A DNA stretch of 64,000 nt from Weizmannia acidilactici (GTDB taxonomy: Bacteria > Bacillota > Bacilli > Bacillales > Bacillaceae_C). Location: contig NZ_BKZR01000003.1 of assembly GCF_008974225.1 (NCBI RefSeq), forward strand, positions 1 through 64,000. The letters are read 5' to 3'. Both the position numbers and the translations under genes were made by a program. Positions 17,582-26,366 of this stretch are shown here, one piece after another. How positions within the stretch are numbered: position 1 is the stretch's first letter; each line of letters begins with the position of its first letter. The notes beneath the pieces are model-generated. The model was not told the origin of the DNA. It did no database searches and saw nothing but the letters and a program-made list of their open reading frames with translations.

Positions 17582-18964
17582 ATGGGATTGGGAAATGAGC
17601 GGTTTTATTTGCAGGCGGTGCTGTCGACGGAAAATGATGCCATTACGATCGTAGACGAAAACCAGGAAGTGATTTACTGGAATGATGCCGCTGTCCGGAC
17701 ATACAACATTCCAATAGAAGAAATTTTAAACAGAAAGATCACGGATTTTTTCCGGGATGACGATTTAATCGTGCTGAAAGTGCTGCGCACAAAAGAACAT
17801 GTGTCCAATCAGTACCACCGCCCGCGCCATGATAAACATGTCGTTGTCAACGCCAAACCGATTTTTAACGATCAAGGCAGACTGATCGGGGCCATTTCGG
17901 TTGAGCGGGATATTACTCAAATTGTAAAGCTGAATGACAACCTTGTATCCACATCCATTGAACTGAACGAACTGCGGCAAAAAATGTATACAAACTTTGA
18001 AGAAACACCGTTTGCCAAATTAAAAGGCAAAAGCCGCGCGCTGCAGGAAACGATCCGGATCGCGGCGAAAGCGGCTAAAACAGATGCCGTCACGTTAATT
18101 CTCGGGGAAAGCGGGACGGGAAAAGAAATTTGCGCCCGCGCGATCCACGAAGCCAGTGCAAGGAAAAACGGCCCGTTTATTCCGGTGAATTGCGGGTCGA
18201 TACCTGCCGCACTCTTTGAAAGCGAATTATTCGGTTATGAACCCGGCACATTTACCGGTGCAGAAAAAAAGGGGAAGCCCGGAAAAATCGAAGAAGCGGA
18301 CGGCGGAACCCTATTTTTGGACGAAATCGGCGAGCTGCCGCTGGATATGCAGGTCAAGCTGCTCCGGGTTTTGCAGGAAAATGTCATTTACCGTATCGGG
18401 GATGCAGCGGGAAGGAAAATTAATGTCCGGTTCATTGCGGCCACCAATCAAAACCTCGAAAAAATGATGGAAGAAAAGAAATTCAGGTCAGACCTTTATT
18501 ATCGTCTAAATGTCATTCAAATTATCATGCCGCCTCTAAGAACGCGGACCGAGGATATTCCGGTTCTTTCGCAATACTTTTTGAAACAATTTGCCATCCA
18601 ATATAAAATGCCTGAACCGGAGCTTACCTCCGATGCCCTATCTTTCCTGCTACAATACCGGTGGCCCGGCAATGTCCGCGAACTCCGGAATTTAATGGAG
18701 AGAATTGTGATACTGGCGGAAAAACCGGTGATTGAAGGGGAATCCCTCCTTCAGTTTTTCCAAAATGCTCATGCGGCCGTGCCTGAATTTGCCGCGCTTC
18801 CAGCAGGCCATTCCTTGCCGATGGAGAAGGAAACGATTGAAAAACAGCTGATTGAAAAAGCTTTGCGGGAAGCGGGCGGCAACAAATCGGCCGCCGCCAG
18901 AAAGCTGGGCATTTCAAGGGTGACGCTGTACCAAAAGCTGAAAAAATACGGGATCAGCAGTTGA
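17582..18964 (+). CDS. Sigma-54-dependent transcriptional activator, RocR-like
   Basis: An enhancer-binding protein that drives sigma-54 promoters, here almost certainly the rocA-putB promoter next door. Order: PAS sensor domain (about 10-110), AAA+ domain with Walker A GESGTGKE, the sigma-54 contact loop written GTFTGA instead of GAFTGA, Walker B TLFLDEIGEL, and a Fis-type helix-turn-helix at the end (NKSAAARKLGISRVTLYQKL). The ATG at 17582 is only three bases from GGAGG; a TTG at 17588 is nine bases from it and may be the real start. The inducer is unknown: proline, ornithine or arginine are likely from family and context. Confidence 0.9.
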   Translation: MGLGNERFYLQAVLSTENDAITIVDENQEVIYWNDAAVRTYNIPIEEILNRKITDFFRDDDLIVLKVLRTKEHVSNQYHRPRHDKHVVVNAKPIFNDQGRLIGAISVERDITQIVKLNDNLVSTSIELNELRQKMYTNFEETPFAKLKGKSRALQETIRIAAKAAKTDAVTLILGESGTGKEICARAIHEASARKNGPFIPVNCGSIPAALFESELFGYEPGTFTGAEKKGKPGKIEEADGGTLFLDEIGELPLDMQVKLLRVLQENVIYRIGDAAGRKINVRFIAATNQNLEKMMEEKKFRSDLYYRLNVIQIIMPPLRTRTEDIPVLSQYFLKQFAIQYKMPEPELTSDALSFLLQYRWPGNVRELRNLMERIVILAEKPVIEGESLLQFFQNAHAAVPEFAALPAGHSLPMEKETIEKQLIEKALREAGGNKSAAARKLGISRVTLYQKLKKYGISS

Positions 18965-19030
18965 TTCCCATCGAAAGCGGGATGGTGTTATGGTAAAATA
19001 GCCGTATGAAACGAATGAAGGAGATCAACT

Positions 19031-19255
19031 ATGGAAGCCAAAACCAATGTCCTCAACTTTGTCAGCGTCGCGCTCATCGTGCTGGAGGCGATTTTTAAAT
19101 TGAAGTGGATCATTTACTTGTATTTTGCTTTTATCGCCGTGTTCCTTGTGCTTGAGCTGCGCGCCAAGCCTCCAAAAGATACACTTGTCCGTGTTCTTTT
19201 AAATATACTCGTGTTGACGATCATTATGGTGGTCGTTGGTTTTACGGAAATATAG
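19031..19255 (+). CDS. Small membrane protein of unknown function
   Basis: A 74-residue protein with about three membrane segments (7-24, 25-42, 53-72) and one polar loop, RAKPPKDTL. The ribosome site GAAGGAG precedes the ATG by seven bases. I do not recognise the family. It shares a bidirectional terminator with tyrS. Confidence 0.75.
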   Translation: MEAKTNVLNFVSVALIVLEAIFKLKWIIYLYFAFIAVFLVLELRAKPPKDTLVRVLLNILVLTIIMVVVGFTEI

Positions 19256-19265
19256 GCTGAAAAAA

Positions 19266-19293
19266 GAAGAAGCCCGGATACAGGCTTCTTCTT
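19266..19293. terminator. Bidirectional terminator, small membrane gene / tyrS
   Basis: AGAAGAAGCC and GGCTTCTTCT arms, eight-base loop, with T runs in both directions. Confidence 0.9.
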
Positions 19294-19299
19294 TTTTTC

Positions 19300-20559
19300 T
19301 TAATGCTTAATTAAGAAGTACTTCTTCTTCCCTTTCCTGATGACGGTAAATTCCCCTCCGACTTTGTCTGATTCTTTTATTGTGTAATTCAGGTCGGTTA
19401 CACGGGCGCCGTTTACGTAAATTGCGCCGTTTTGAATATCTTCGCGCGCCTGCCGTTTTGAAGGCGAAATTTTTGCAGCAACAAGCAGTTCGACCAATTG
19501 CTTTTGCTCCTCATTTTCAATTTGAAAAGAAGGTACATCTTTAAACCCTTGTTTCATTTCTTCGGCCGAAAGTTTTTTCACATCGCCGCTAAAAAGCGCC
19601 TCCGTAATGTTCAGCGCCTGCTGCAAAGCTTTCTCGCCGTGGATGAGCCTTGTCATTTCCGCCGCCAGCGCTTTTTGTGCTTTCCGGAGATGCGGTTCGG
19701 TTTCAACCGATTTTTCCAGCTCTTCAATTTCTTCTTTTGATAAGAACGTAAAGTATTTCAAGTATTTCACAACATCCTGGTCAGCAGTGTTCACCCAGAA
19801 CTGGTAAAACTCATACGGCGATGTTTTTTCGGCATCGAGCCAGACCGCACCGCTTTCTGTTTTCCCGAATTTCGTACCGTCCGCCTTTGTGACGAGCGGA
19901 ATCGTAAGGCCGAAAGCTTTTTCTCCTTCCGGTTCCAATTTGCGGATCAGCTCAAGCCCGCTTGTGATATTGCCCCACTGGTCACTGCCGCCGATCTGCA
20001 GCCGGCAGTTATATTTTTTGTATAAGTTTAAAAAGTCGACCGCCTGTAAAATCGTGTATGTGAATTCCGTAAAAGAAATGCCGGTTTCCAGCCGTGAAGC
20101 AATCGTGTCTTTGGCAAGCATGTAGTTGATGCCGATATGTTTCCCGTAATCGCGCAGAAATGTCACCAAATCCATCGATCCGTGCCAATCGTAGTTATTG
20201 ACCATGACCGCGCCGGTTTCGCCTTCAAAATCGAAAAAGCGTTCCAGCTGTTTTCTCAGGGCTTCGCCATTTTGTTTCACAGCTTCAATCGTCAAAAGTT
20301 TCCTTTCTTCCTTTTTGCCGCTCGGGTCGCCGATCATCCCGGTCGCACCTCCCAGGACAACAATCGGCCGGTGCCCCGCCTGTTGAAAGCGGCGCAACGT
20401 CAAATACGGCAGGAGATGCCCGATATGCATGCTGTCCCCGGTCGGATCAATCCCGCAGTAAAGCGTAATTTTTTCATTTTTTATCAGATCGGCCAGCCCT
20501 TCTTCATCGGTCTGCTGGTAAATGATCCCCCGCCATTTTAAATCTTCGAGTAAATCCAC
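19300..20559 (-). CDS. tyrS: Tyrosyl-tRNA synthetase
   Basis: Charges tRNA-Tyr. The 419 residues carry the HIGH signature in MHIGHLLP, the KMSKS-like loop TKFGKT, and a C-terminal S4 RNA-binding domain (SPSKRQAREDIQNGAIYVNG). The start is GTG at 20559, ten bases behind GGAG; this matches the B. subtilis protein (LLEDL near the N-terminus), whereas the longer frame begins in the leader terminator region. Expression is set by the T-box directly upstream. Confidence 0.97.
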   Translation of the reverse strand: MDLLEDLKWRGIIYQQTDEEGLADLIKNEKITLYCGIDPTGDSMHIGHLLPYLTLRRFQQAGHRPIVVLGGATGMIGDPSGKKEERKLLTIEAVKQNGEALRKQLERFFDFEGETGAVMVNNYDWHGSMDLVTFLRDYGKHIGINYMLAKDTIASRLETGISFTEFTYTILQAVDFLNLYKKYNCRLQIGGSDQWGNITSGLELIRKLEPEGEKAFGLTIPLVTKADGTKFGKTESGAVWLDAEKTSPYEFYQFWVNTADQDVVKYLKYFTFLSKEEIEELEKSVETEPHLRKAQKALAAEMTRLIHGEKALQQALNITEALFSGDVKKLSAEEMKQGFKDVPSFQIENEEQKQLVELLVAAKISPSKRQAREDIQNGAIYVNGARVTDLNYTIKESDKVGGEFTVIRKGKKKYFLIKH

Positions 20560-20589
20560 GAAAAACCAACTCCTTTTTTTGCAAAAATA

Positions 20590-20835
20590 AAAACGTCCCT
20601 CCGTTAAACGAAGGGACGATTGATATCGCGTTACCACCCTACTTGAGAATTGCTTCTCCGCTCATTATGCATAACGGCTGTGAACCGTCTGCCGCTAGCA
20701 CACGGCAGAAGCTCCGGGGTGTAATTCGCCCACCTGTCTGTACCGGTTCGCACCGACCACCGGCTCTCTTCAATGCAACAACAGGAGGCTACTGGATCCT
20801 TTCAACGCTTCATTATCTCGAATTGTAAGTTATTT
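20590..20835 (-). promoter_or_regulatory. Tyrosine T-box riboswitch
   Basis: On the minus strand the T-box AGGGTGGTAACGCG is followed by a terminator stem CGTCCCT-AGGGACG (20594-20619) with a T run. Upstream, the specifier loop reads GAATTACACC, with TAC (tyrosine) at 20721-20723. Uncharged tRNA-Tyr would favour the antiterminator and switch tyrS on. The rest of the 355-base spacer up to fdhD shows nothing else. Confidence 0.95.
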
Positions 20836-20913
20836 TTACCATACGCATAGCGAAATGTCAACCTTGCGATGGGAAACGCCTTTGCCGGCAAACGCATGGT
20901 ATATAAAAAAGTT

Positions 20914-21732
20914 TTAACTGCTGCTGCAGGCGTATGCGGTGATGTTGGCGATCCGTTCCGGATGGGTATAAATATTCATCGACCCGTCCCTGATAAAACC
21001 GACAGTCGTGATGCCGAGTTCTTCCGCCGATTTCAATGCGAAAGCGGTCGGGGCGGACTTGGACAATATGATTTCGCAGCCGATTTTTGCCACCTTTAAT
21101 AAAATTTCCGAGGAAATCCGCCCGCTGAACGCAAGTATTTTCCCTTTTGTGGAAACCCCGTTTTTGAGACAGTAGCCGTATATTTTATCGAGCGCATTAT
21201 GGCGACCGATATCCATCCGGCTGATGTTGATGCCGCCAGAATCGCATAAAGCGGCATTGTGGACGCCGCCGGTTTTCTTGAATACCGCTGCGTTTTTCTG
21301 TAGTTCTTCCATGAGCCGGAAACAGTCTTCAATGGTGATTCTTACATGGATCCCGTCTAATTTTTTCGCGGCAAGCGCATCATTAACAAACACAAACGCC
21401 TGCCTGCTCATGCCACAGCACGAGGTGATATACCGTTTATTTTGCAACTGTTGGTAATACGGGTTGACTTTATCGGTCCGGATATTGACATAACCTTCTT
21501 TTTCATCCGTCCAAATCTCGCGGATATCTTCATAACGCTGGACGATCCTTTCCGAAACCAAATAGCCGACCGCCATATCTTCTATATATTCAGGTGTGCA
21601 AACCATTGTGACCCATTCCTGCCCGTTCACTTTTAATGTCACCGGAAACTCCGTAACCACCGTGTCGACCGTACGCTCCAGCTTCCCATTGCGAAAGCGG
21701 AGGATTTCCCTTTGTGTGTCCACGTTTTTCAT
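20914..21732 (-). CDS. fdhD: Formate dehydrogenase accessory sulfurtransferase FdhD
   Basis: Carries sulfur from a cysteine desulfurase to the molybdenum cofactor of formate dehydrogenase, without which that enzyme is inactive. The 272 residues include the cysteine pair in ITSCCGMSR, the TGGVHNAAL stretch and IGRHNALDKI, all typical. The start at 21732 has GGAGAGG just upstream. It is divergent from fdhA. FdhD is intact while the visible fdhA is broken, so either a second Mo formate dehydrogenase exists elsewhere or this gene is now idle. Confidence 0.95.
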   Translation of the reverse strand: MKNVDTQREILRFRNGKLERTVDTVVTEFPVTLKVNGQEWVTMVCTPEYIEDMAVGYLVSERIVQRYEDIREIWTDEKEGYVNIRTDKVNPYYQQLQNKRYITSCCGMSRQAFVFVNDALAAKKLDGIHVRITIEDCFRLMEELQKNAAVFKKTGGVHNAALCDSGGINISRMDIGRHNALDKIYGYCLKNGVSTKGKILAFSGRISSEILLKVAKIGCEIILSKSAPTAFALKSAEELGITTVGFIRDGSMNIYTHPERIANITAYACSSS

Positions 21733-22001
21733 GGCCTCTCCAGCCCCCTGCCTATGATTTTTCATTTTAAATCAATTCATATCAAAACGAAAGCCAATTG
21801 CTCCAACATACAAAACAGTCTGATGATTTGTTCATTTTAAAATTGACCGCTATATGAAGATGACAACACCGTTTAAAAAAAGGTTCACTTTTCTAAGTTT
21901 GATATAAGTAACAGAGCCAGCTTATTACGTTTTTGCCATGATCTGCATTTTTTCTGAAGGCTGTACCTCATGGTCAAATGTCTTCAAAGGAGGAAAAGAA
22001 A

Positions 22002-22690
22002 ATGGAAGGAGAAACCATTCACATCAACATCGACGGCAAGGATTACATCGCTGCAGCCGGGGAAAAAATCATCGATGTGATCAACCGGAACAAAATCCCG
22101 CACCCGCAAATTTGTTATTACCCTGAAGTAGACCCGATCCAAACTTGCGACACATGCATCGTGGAAGCAAACGGGGCTTTGGTGCGTGCATATGCGACTT
22201 TGGTGGAAGACGGCATGAACATCCGCCGCGACGTTGACCGGGCTGAAGCAGCGCGCCACGAAGCGATGGACAGAATTCTTGCCAACCACCTTTTGTACTG
22301 CACGGTCTGTGACAACAACAATGGGAACTGCATCGTGCATAATACATGCGAAATGATGGGTATCGAACACCAGAAATACCCGTTTACGCCGAAAGTGGGA
22401 GAAAGCGGCATCGATTATTCCCATCCGTTTTACCGGTACGACCCGAATCAGTGCATTGCGTGCGGGCGGTGCGTGGAAGCGTGCCAGAACCTGCAGGTGA
22501 ACGAAACACTGTCGATTGACTGGGAAGCTGAACGCCCGCGCGTGATTTGGGACCACGGTGTGCCGATCAACGAATCTTCGTGCGTCAGCTGCGGGCACTG
22601 CGTCACCGTCTGCCCGTGCAACGCCCTAATGGAAAAATCATGCTTGGGGAAGCCGGATTTTTAACCGGGCTTGACCAGAACCTGCTCCAT
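22002..22690 (+). pseudogene. fdhA: Formate dehydrogenase alpha subunit, truncated and frameshifted
   Basis: The ATG follows a strong AAAGGAGG. The frame encodes the N-terminal electron-transfer part of an FdhA/YjgC-type enzyme: a 2Fe-2S region (CYYPEVDPIQTCDTC), the CDNNNGNC region and two 4Fe-4S clusters (CIACGRCVEAC, CVSCGHCVTVC). After NALMEKS the frame slips (TCATG where TCAATG is expected) and stops. The next frame continues LGEAGFLTGLDQNLLH, then homology ends. The whole catalytic Mo-pterin part, roughly 750 residues, is missing. The intact 220-residue iron-sulfur piece could still be made, but I see no reason to think it functions. Confidence 0.9.
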
Positions 22691-22824
22691 TGCCAAGGCC
22701 CGCCATTACTGACACAAATAGGCAGGCGGCCGTCATAATGACGATAACCTGGCTGTGCTCTTCCGCGTTTTTCTCAATCGGCTTCATATATTTTATTGTT
22801 TGAAAGCGGTGACTTCTTTTTCAT
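22690..22824 (-). pseudogene. N-terminal fragment of a membrane protein, unrecognised
   Basis: On the minus strand a good ribosome site (TTAGGAGAG) precedes ATG at 22824 (MKKKSPLSNNKIYE, then stop). A second frame from 22787 reads MKPIEKNAEEHSQV and a membrane segment VIVIMTAACLFVSVMAGLG. It then runs into the fdhA remnant facing it. This looks like the start of an FNR-controlled membrane protein, perhaps a nitrate or organic-acid transporter, cut by the same deletion that removed most of fdhA. The identity is a guess. Confidence 0.5.
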
Positions 22825-22883
22825 AACGCAACTCTCCTAAGCCTTAAGATATTTTCACTATAAACGGAGAGGAAATTGAAAAA

Positions 22884-22899
22884 TGTGACGTTTGTCACC
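22884..22899 (-). promoter_or_regulatory. FNR-type box before the membrane-protein fragment
   Basis: TGTGACGTTTGTCACC matches TGTGA-N6-TCACA in 9 of 10 positions. It lies 60 bases before the fragment's ATG and behind the fnr remnant. Confidence 0.7.
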
Positions 22900-22987
22900 A
22901 AATTTCAGATTGACACAAATCCGTCAAAAAGTGAAAAAAAGAACGGCTTAAGAATGCTTAAACCGTTTGCCCTTTTCAATATTCCAT

Positions 22988-23674
22988 TCAGTTGATGACG
23001 CAGTATTCAACTGGGCAGCCTTCGCAGTTGATCTGCCGTTTTAAATAATCAAGGCTGTGGATGACGATTTTTCTTCCTTTCTTGGAGATCACCCCTTTGC
23101 TTTGTAAGTGGTTTAGTTCCCGTGTAATGCTTTCGCGTGAAGTCGAGCTGAAATTGGCCAGTTCCTGGTGGTTGATCGGGATATCAAGCAAAATCCCGTT
23201 TTCGCACTCCACCCCATAGCTGTTGGCCATCCGGATCAAAGTGGAGTAGAGCGCACTTTTTTCCCGTATAAAACCAGATCCCGGAACTTTGTATGCTGTT
23301 TCCGGAAATGGTCCGTCATCATTTTCATAAATTCGAGGGCAAAGTACGGGTTGACCAAAAGCTCTTTTTCGATTGTTTCGTTTTTAATAACAAGCACTTC
23401 GCTGTCTTCGAGCGCACGCCCGTTGAGCAAGTATTACCGTTATTGGAAAAAATCATCAATTCGCCGATGACGGCATTTTTTCCGCACAGCCTTAAGCTTA
23501 ATTTTTTGCCGTCACCGGTAAATGGCTGATTTCAAAATTGTCGGTGACGACAACAAAAAAGTATTCCCCTTTTTGGTCTTCCTGGAACAGAAATTTTCCT
23601 TTCGGCACTTTTTCCGACATATACGCCAATGATTTCAGCAGTTCGATATTTTTTTCACTCATTAAATTGTTCAT
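22988..23674 (-). pseudogene. fnr: Oxygen regulator FNR, broken by three frameshifts
   Basis: The pieces together make a complete Crp/Fnr-family protein: MNNLMSEKNIELLKSLAYMS at the start, a cyclic-nucleotide-fold middle, a helix-turn-helix (SRESITRELNHLQSKGVI), and a C-terminal CEGCPVEYC. That C-x2-C-x4-C tail is the 4Fe-4S ligand arrangement of Bacillus FNR. The frame breaks about 23512 (TTACCGG for TTAACCGG), about 23422 (a base short after ACG) and about 23267 (one A short in an A run). All three are single-base losses. As read, no functional regulator can be made. Confidence 0.9.
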
Positions 23675-23691
23675 GAAAATACCCCGCCGTT

Positions 23692-24693
23692 TTAAGCAAA
23701 ATATTTTTGATACAAAGAACGTGCTTCCATTCTGTTTTTTGTTCCATGTATGAGCATTCTGCCGTCCGGAAACAAAACTACCCTGTGGCCTTCGAGTTCT
23801 GTGATCATTAAATAGCCATTATATTTTACATCCGCGCCGCCCGCTTTCATCTGCTGCGCCATGTTTTCCAAATGGAATTCCCCTGTATGGCGGATGTGCA
23901 CCGTATCCCTGCCGCACAGCACATCCACGGATGATTTTTCGTTCAACGCCGGGTAAACAGGATGTTCCCCGCAGGAAGGGCAATCCAGTTTTTTCAGCTT
24001 TTCTGCTTTGAAAAAATGGTGGTCGTTTTTCCATAAATCAAATACGGCAACCGTATCGCGCACCTTTCCCCCTACCAAAAGCTTCATCGCTTCCGCCGTT
24101 TGGTAGGCAGCCGTCATCTGCACGGCCGGCGCGATAATGCCGACTGTATCACATGTCATCTGGTAGGCAGGCAGATGCCCGATCATGCAGCGAAAACACG
24201 GGGTTTGGCCCGGAATGATCGGAAACGAGACGCCGTAACTGCCGACGCAGGAACCGTATACCCACGGAATCCGGTATTTCATCGCGAGATCATTGAGATA
24301 AAACCGCGTTTCAAAATTATCGGTCCCGTCAATGATGACATCGACCCCTTCCTCCAATATGGTAATGAGTTTCGGATCAAACGCATCGATGCAATAGGCG
24401 CGGATGTTGACATCTCGGTTGACGGCTTCTAGGCGTTTTTTGGCGGCAACCGCTTTTGGCAAATTGTCCCTTACATCCTGCTCGCTGAACAAACTTTGCC
24501 GCTGTAAATTCGTTTCATCGACATAATCGCGGTCGACAAGGGTGATCTTTCCGACACCCGCCCTTGTTAAACTTTCCGCATTGGCAGAACCGAGCGCACC
24601 AACGCCGACAATTAACACATGGCTGCCTGAAATTTTTTCCTGCCCCTCTTTTCCAATCGGGGCAAACAGCATTTGCCGGGAATACCGTTCCAT
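23692..24693 (-). CDS. moeB: Molybdopterin-synthase adenylyltransferase (ThiF/MoeB family)
   Basis: Adenylates the C-terminal glycine of MoaD so it can be loaded with sulfur. The 333 residues have a Rossmann start (VLIVGVGALGS), the RxxxR-type motif in NLQRQSLF, a CxxC pair in CFRC and a second in CPSC that bind zinc, and a short C-terminal extension. The start at 24693 is seven bases behind GGAGG. Last intact gene of the cofactor operon, two bases behind moaC. A thiamine role (ThiF) is possible by family, but the context favours molybdopterin. Confidence 0.9.
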   Translation of the reverse strand: MERYSRQMLFAPIGKEGQEKISGSHVLIVGVGALGSANAESLTRAGVGKITLVDRDYVDETNLQRQSLFSEQDVRDNLPKAVAAKKRLEAVNRDVNIRAYCIDAFDPKLITILEEGVDVIIDGTDNFETRFYLNDLAMKYRIPWVYGSCVGSYGVSFPIIPGQTPCFRCMIGHLPAYQMTCDTVGIIAPAVQMTAAYQTAEAMKLLVGGKVRDTVAVFDLWKNDHHFFKAEKLKKLDCPSCGEHPVYPALNEKSSVDVLCGRDTVHIRHTGEFHLENMAQQMKAGGADVKYNGYLMITELEGHRVVLFPDGRMLIHGTKNRMEARSLYQKYFA

Positions 24694-24695
24694 GT

Positions 24696-25187
24696 TCATT
24701 CCTCCTGCCTTTTAAAATGCCCGCTCTTACCGCCTGTTTTTTCGATCAAATAAGTCGGACCGATGACAATGCTTTTGTCAACCGCTTTGCACATATCATA
24801 AACCGTCAGCGCACAGATGGAGGCCGCCGTCAAGGCTTCCATTTCAACCCCTGTGCTGCCCTTTGTTTTCACGTACGTATCGATTTCAAGCGCATACTGC
24901 CCGTCTTCGCACTCCTGCCAGCTGAAGGAAATATCCACACCTGTTAACGAGAGCGGGTGGCACATTGGAATGACGTCCGCCGTTTTTTTCGCGCCCATGA
25001 TACCGGCAACCTGGGCAACGGCAAGGACATCCCCTTTTTTCATTTTCAATTGGATGATGTTTTCATATACTTCTTTTGATAAAACCACGCAGCTTTTCGC
25101 ATGGGCCGTTCTGACCGTTTCCTGCTTTTCCGTTACATCGACCATTTTCGCGCGGCCCTGTTCATTCATATGCGTCAATTTTTCCAT
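24696..25187 (-). CDS. moaC: Cyclic pyranopterin monophosphate synthase
   Basis: Converts the MoaA product to cyclic pyranopterin monophosphate. The 163 residues show family marks MVDVTEK, KKTADVIPMCHPL and GVEMEALTAAS, plus the YDMCKAVDK stretch with the conserved active-site lysine. The ribosome site GGAGG is seven bases before the ATG. Follows moaD by three bases. Confidence 0.96.
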   Translation of the reverse strand: MEKLTHMNEQGRAKMVDVTEKQETVRTAHAKSCVVLSKEVYENIIQLKMKKGDVLAVAQVAGIMGAKKTADVIPMCHPLSLTGVDISFSWQECEDGQYALEIDTYVKTKGSTGVEMEALTAASICALTVYDMCKAVDKSIVIGPTYLIEKTGGKSGHFKRQEE

Positions 25188-25190
25188 TTT

Positions 25191-25424
25191 TCAACCTCCG
25201 CTTACCGGTGGGATGAGGGCCACGACATCCCCGTCCCGGATGATGTCTTCATCCTGCGCAAATTCTTCATTGACCGCAATCATGACGGATGAAGCCTGCG
25301 GAAGAAAACCATCTTTTCCGAGCTTGGCGCGCAGTTCGCCAACAGTCATTTCATTCCGGTCAATCGTTATTTCGGAACGGTTCAATTGTTCTTTTAAATG
25401 GGCAAATAATAAAACTTTAATCAT
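25191..25424 (-). CDS. moaD: Molybdopterin synthase small subunit MoaD
   Basis: The ubiquitin-fold sulfur carrier of molybdopterin synthase. It has 77 residues ending in Gly-Gly (PPVSGG), which MoeB adenylates and which is then thiolated. The ATG overlaps the moaE stop by four bases, so the two synthase subunits are translationally coupled. Confidence 0.95.
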   Translation of the reverse strand: MIKVLLFAHLKEQLNRSEITIDRNEMTVGELRAKLGKDGFLPQASSVMIAVNEEFAQDEDIIRDGDVVALIPPVSGG

Positions 25425-25879
25425 AAACCAAACTCCTTTGGAACCCCTGTTTTTTCATAGGAGACCGTTTCCTGCTGGTTTCCGATCCATTTTTCGCCGT
25501 TTTCCCAATGCTCTTTTTTCCAGATCGGCACCATTTCCTTGATCCGTTCAATCGCATAACGGTTTGCTCGGTATGCATCATCGCGGTGCGGAGCGGAAAC
25601 GGCAATCGCAACAGCTATATCTGTGATCTCAAGGCGCCCTATCCGGTGCACGATGGCGGTTTTCGCATCGGGAAACTGTGTTTTGATTTCCGACCCGATT
25701 TGTTCCAGCTTTTTCTTTGCCATCGACTCATATGCCTCATATTCCAAGTACAAGGTTTTCTTTCCTTTTGTCATTTCGCGGACCGAGCCGATAAACGTCA
25801 CAATCGCGCCCGTATTCCGGTCTGCAACCGCATCAATGACTTTTGACACATCGATCGGCCCCTTTACAATGTCAAACAT
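25421..25879 (-). CDS. moaE: Molybdopterin synthase large subunit MoaE
   Basis: Uses thiolated MoaD to insert the dithiolene sulfurs into the pyranopterin. The 152 residues include the GAIVTFIGSVREMTKG start region, the YEAYESMA stretch, HRIGRLEI, and the KKEHWENGEKWIGN substrate region with its lysines. Follows mobB by four bases and overlaps moaD. Confidence 0.95.
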   Translation of the reverse strand: MFDIVKGPIDVSKVIDAVADRNTGAIVTFIGSVREMTKGKKTLYLEYEAYESMAKKKLEQIGSEIKTQFPDAKTAIVHRIGRLEITDIAVAIAVSAPHRDDAYRANRYAIERIKEMVPIWKKEHWENGEKWIGNQQETVSYEKTGVPKEFGL

Positions 25880-25883
25880 TTTA

Positions 25884-26366
25884 TCACCTCTTCATAAACG
25901 CTTCGATCCATTCGGTGCAGCGTTTCCGGTCCTGTATCGGCATGCAGCCCGTAAGCTCCGGGTTCAGACTAAAAGCGGCCAAAACATTTGAAAGCCCGAG
26001 CAGGTCCGCATCTTCTTCACCACGGAGGCAGACCGTTTTCGGATAAGGCGCCTGTTTATAGCCTTCAATGAGCAGAAGATCAAGCGGCAGCGCCTTATAC
26101 CAGCCGATTAGTGCTTCAAGGCCCCAGCCTTTTTCACTATGTACGGCAAAAACAAACAGGCCGTCCCCATCCACACCGGCCGCCTGTGCCCCAGCTTCAA
26201 AGTGCCGCGTTGAATCTTTCCCGGCTGAAAGTGTTGGTCTGCCGCCGTGCCCGTGATGCTTCAATGTCCCGACGCGGTATCCTTTTTCTGCAAGCACCCG
26301 CGACCAAAGTTCAACTAAAGTGGTTTTCCCGCTGTCTTTGCAGCCTGCGATCTGTAATATTTTCAT
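25884..26366 (-). CDS. mobB: Molybdopterin-guanine dinucleotide biosynthesis protein MobB
   Basis: A GTP-binding helper of cofactor guanylylation. The 160 residues begin MKILQIAGCKDSGKTTL, whose P-loop is GCKDSGKTT. The frame is open upstream, but that part lies inside moeA and does not resemble the family, so I start at 26366. It overlaps the end of moeA by about 55 bases; the ribosome site is weak, so coupling to moeA is likely. Confidence 0.9.
   Translation of the reverse strand: MKILQIAGCKDSGKTTLVELWSRVLAEKGYRVGTLKHHGHGGRPTLSAGKDSTRHFEAGAQAAGVDGDGLFVFAVHSEKGWGLEALIGWYKALPLDLLLIEGYKQAPYPKTVCLRGEEDADLLGLSNVLAAFSLNPELTGCMPIQDRKRCTEWIEAFMKR

Noticed and set aside
21909..21920. Third copy of AACAGAGCC near 21911, as if another end of the refZ-side element
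   Set aside because: Only about nine bases match and no partner end lies nearby; chance is likely.
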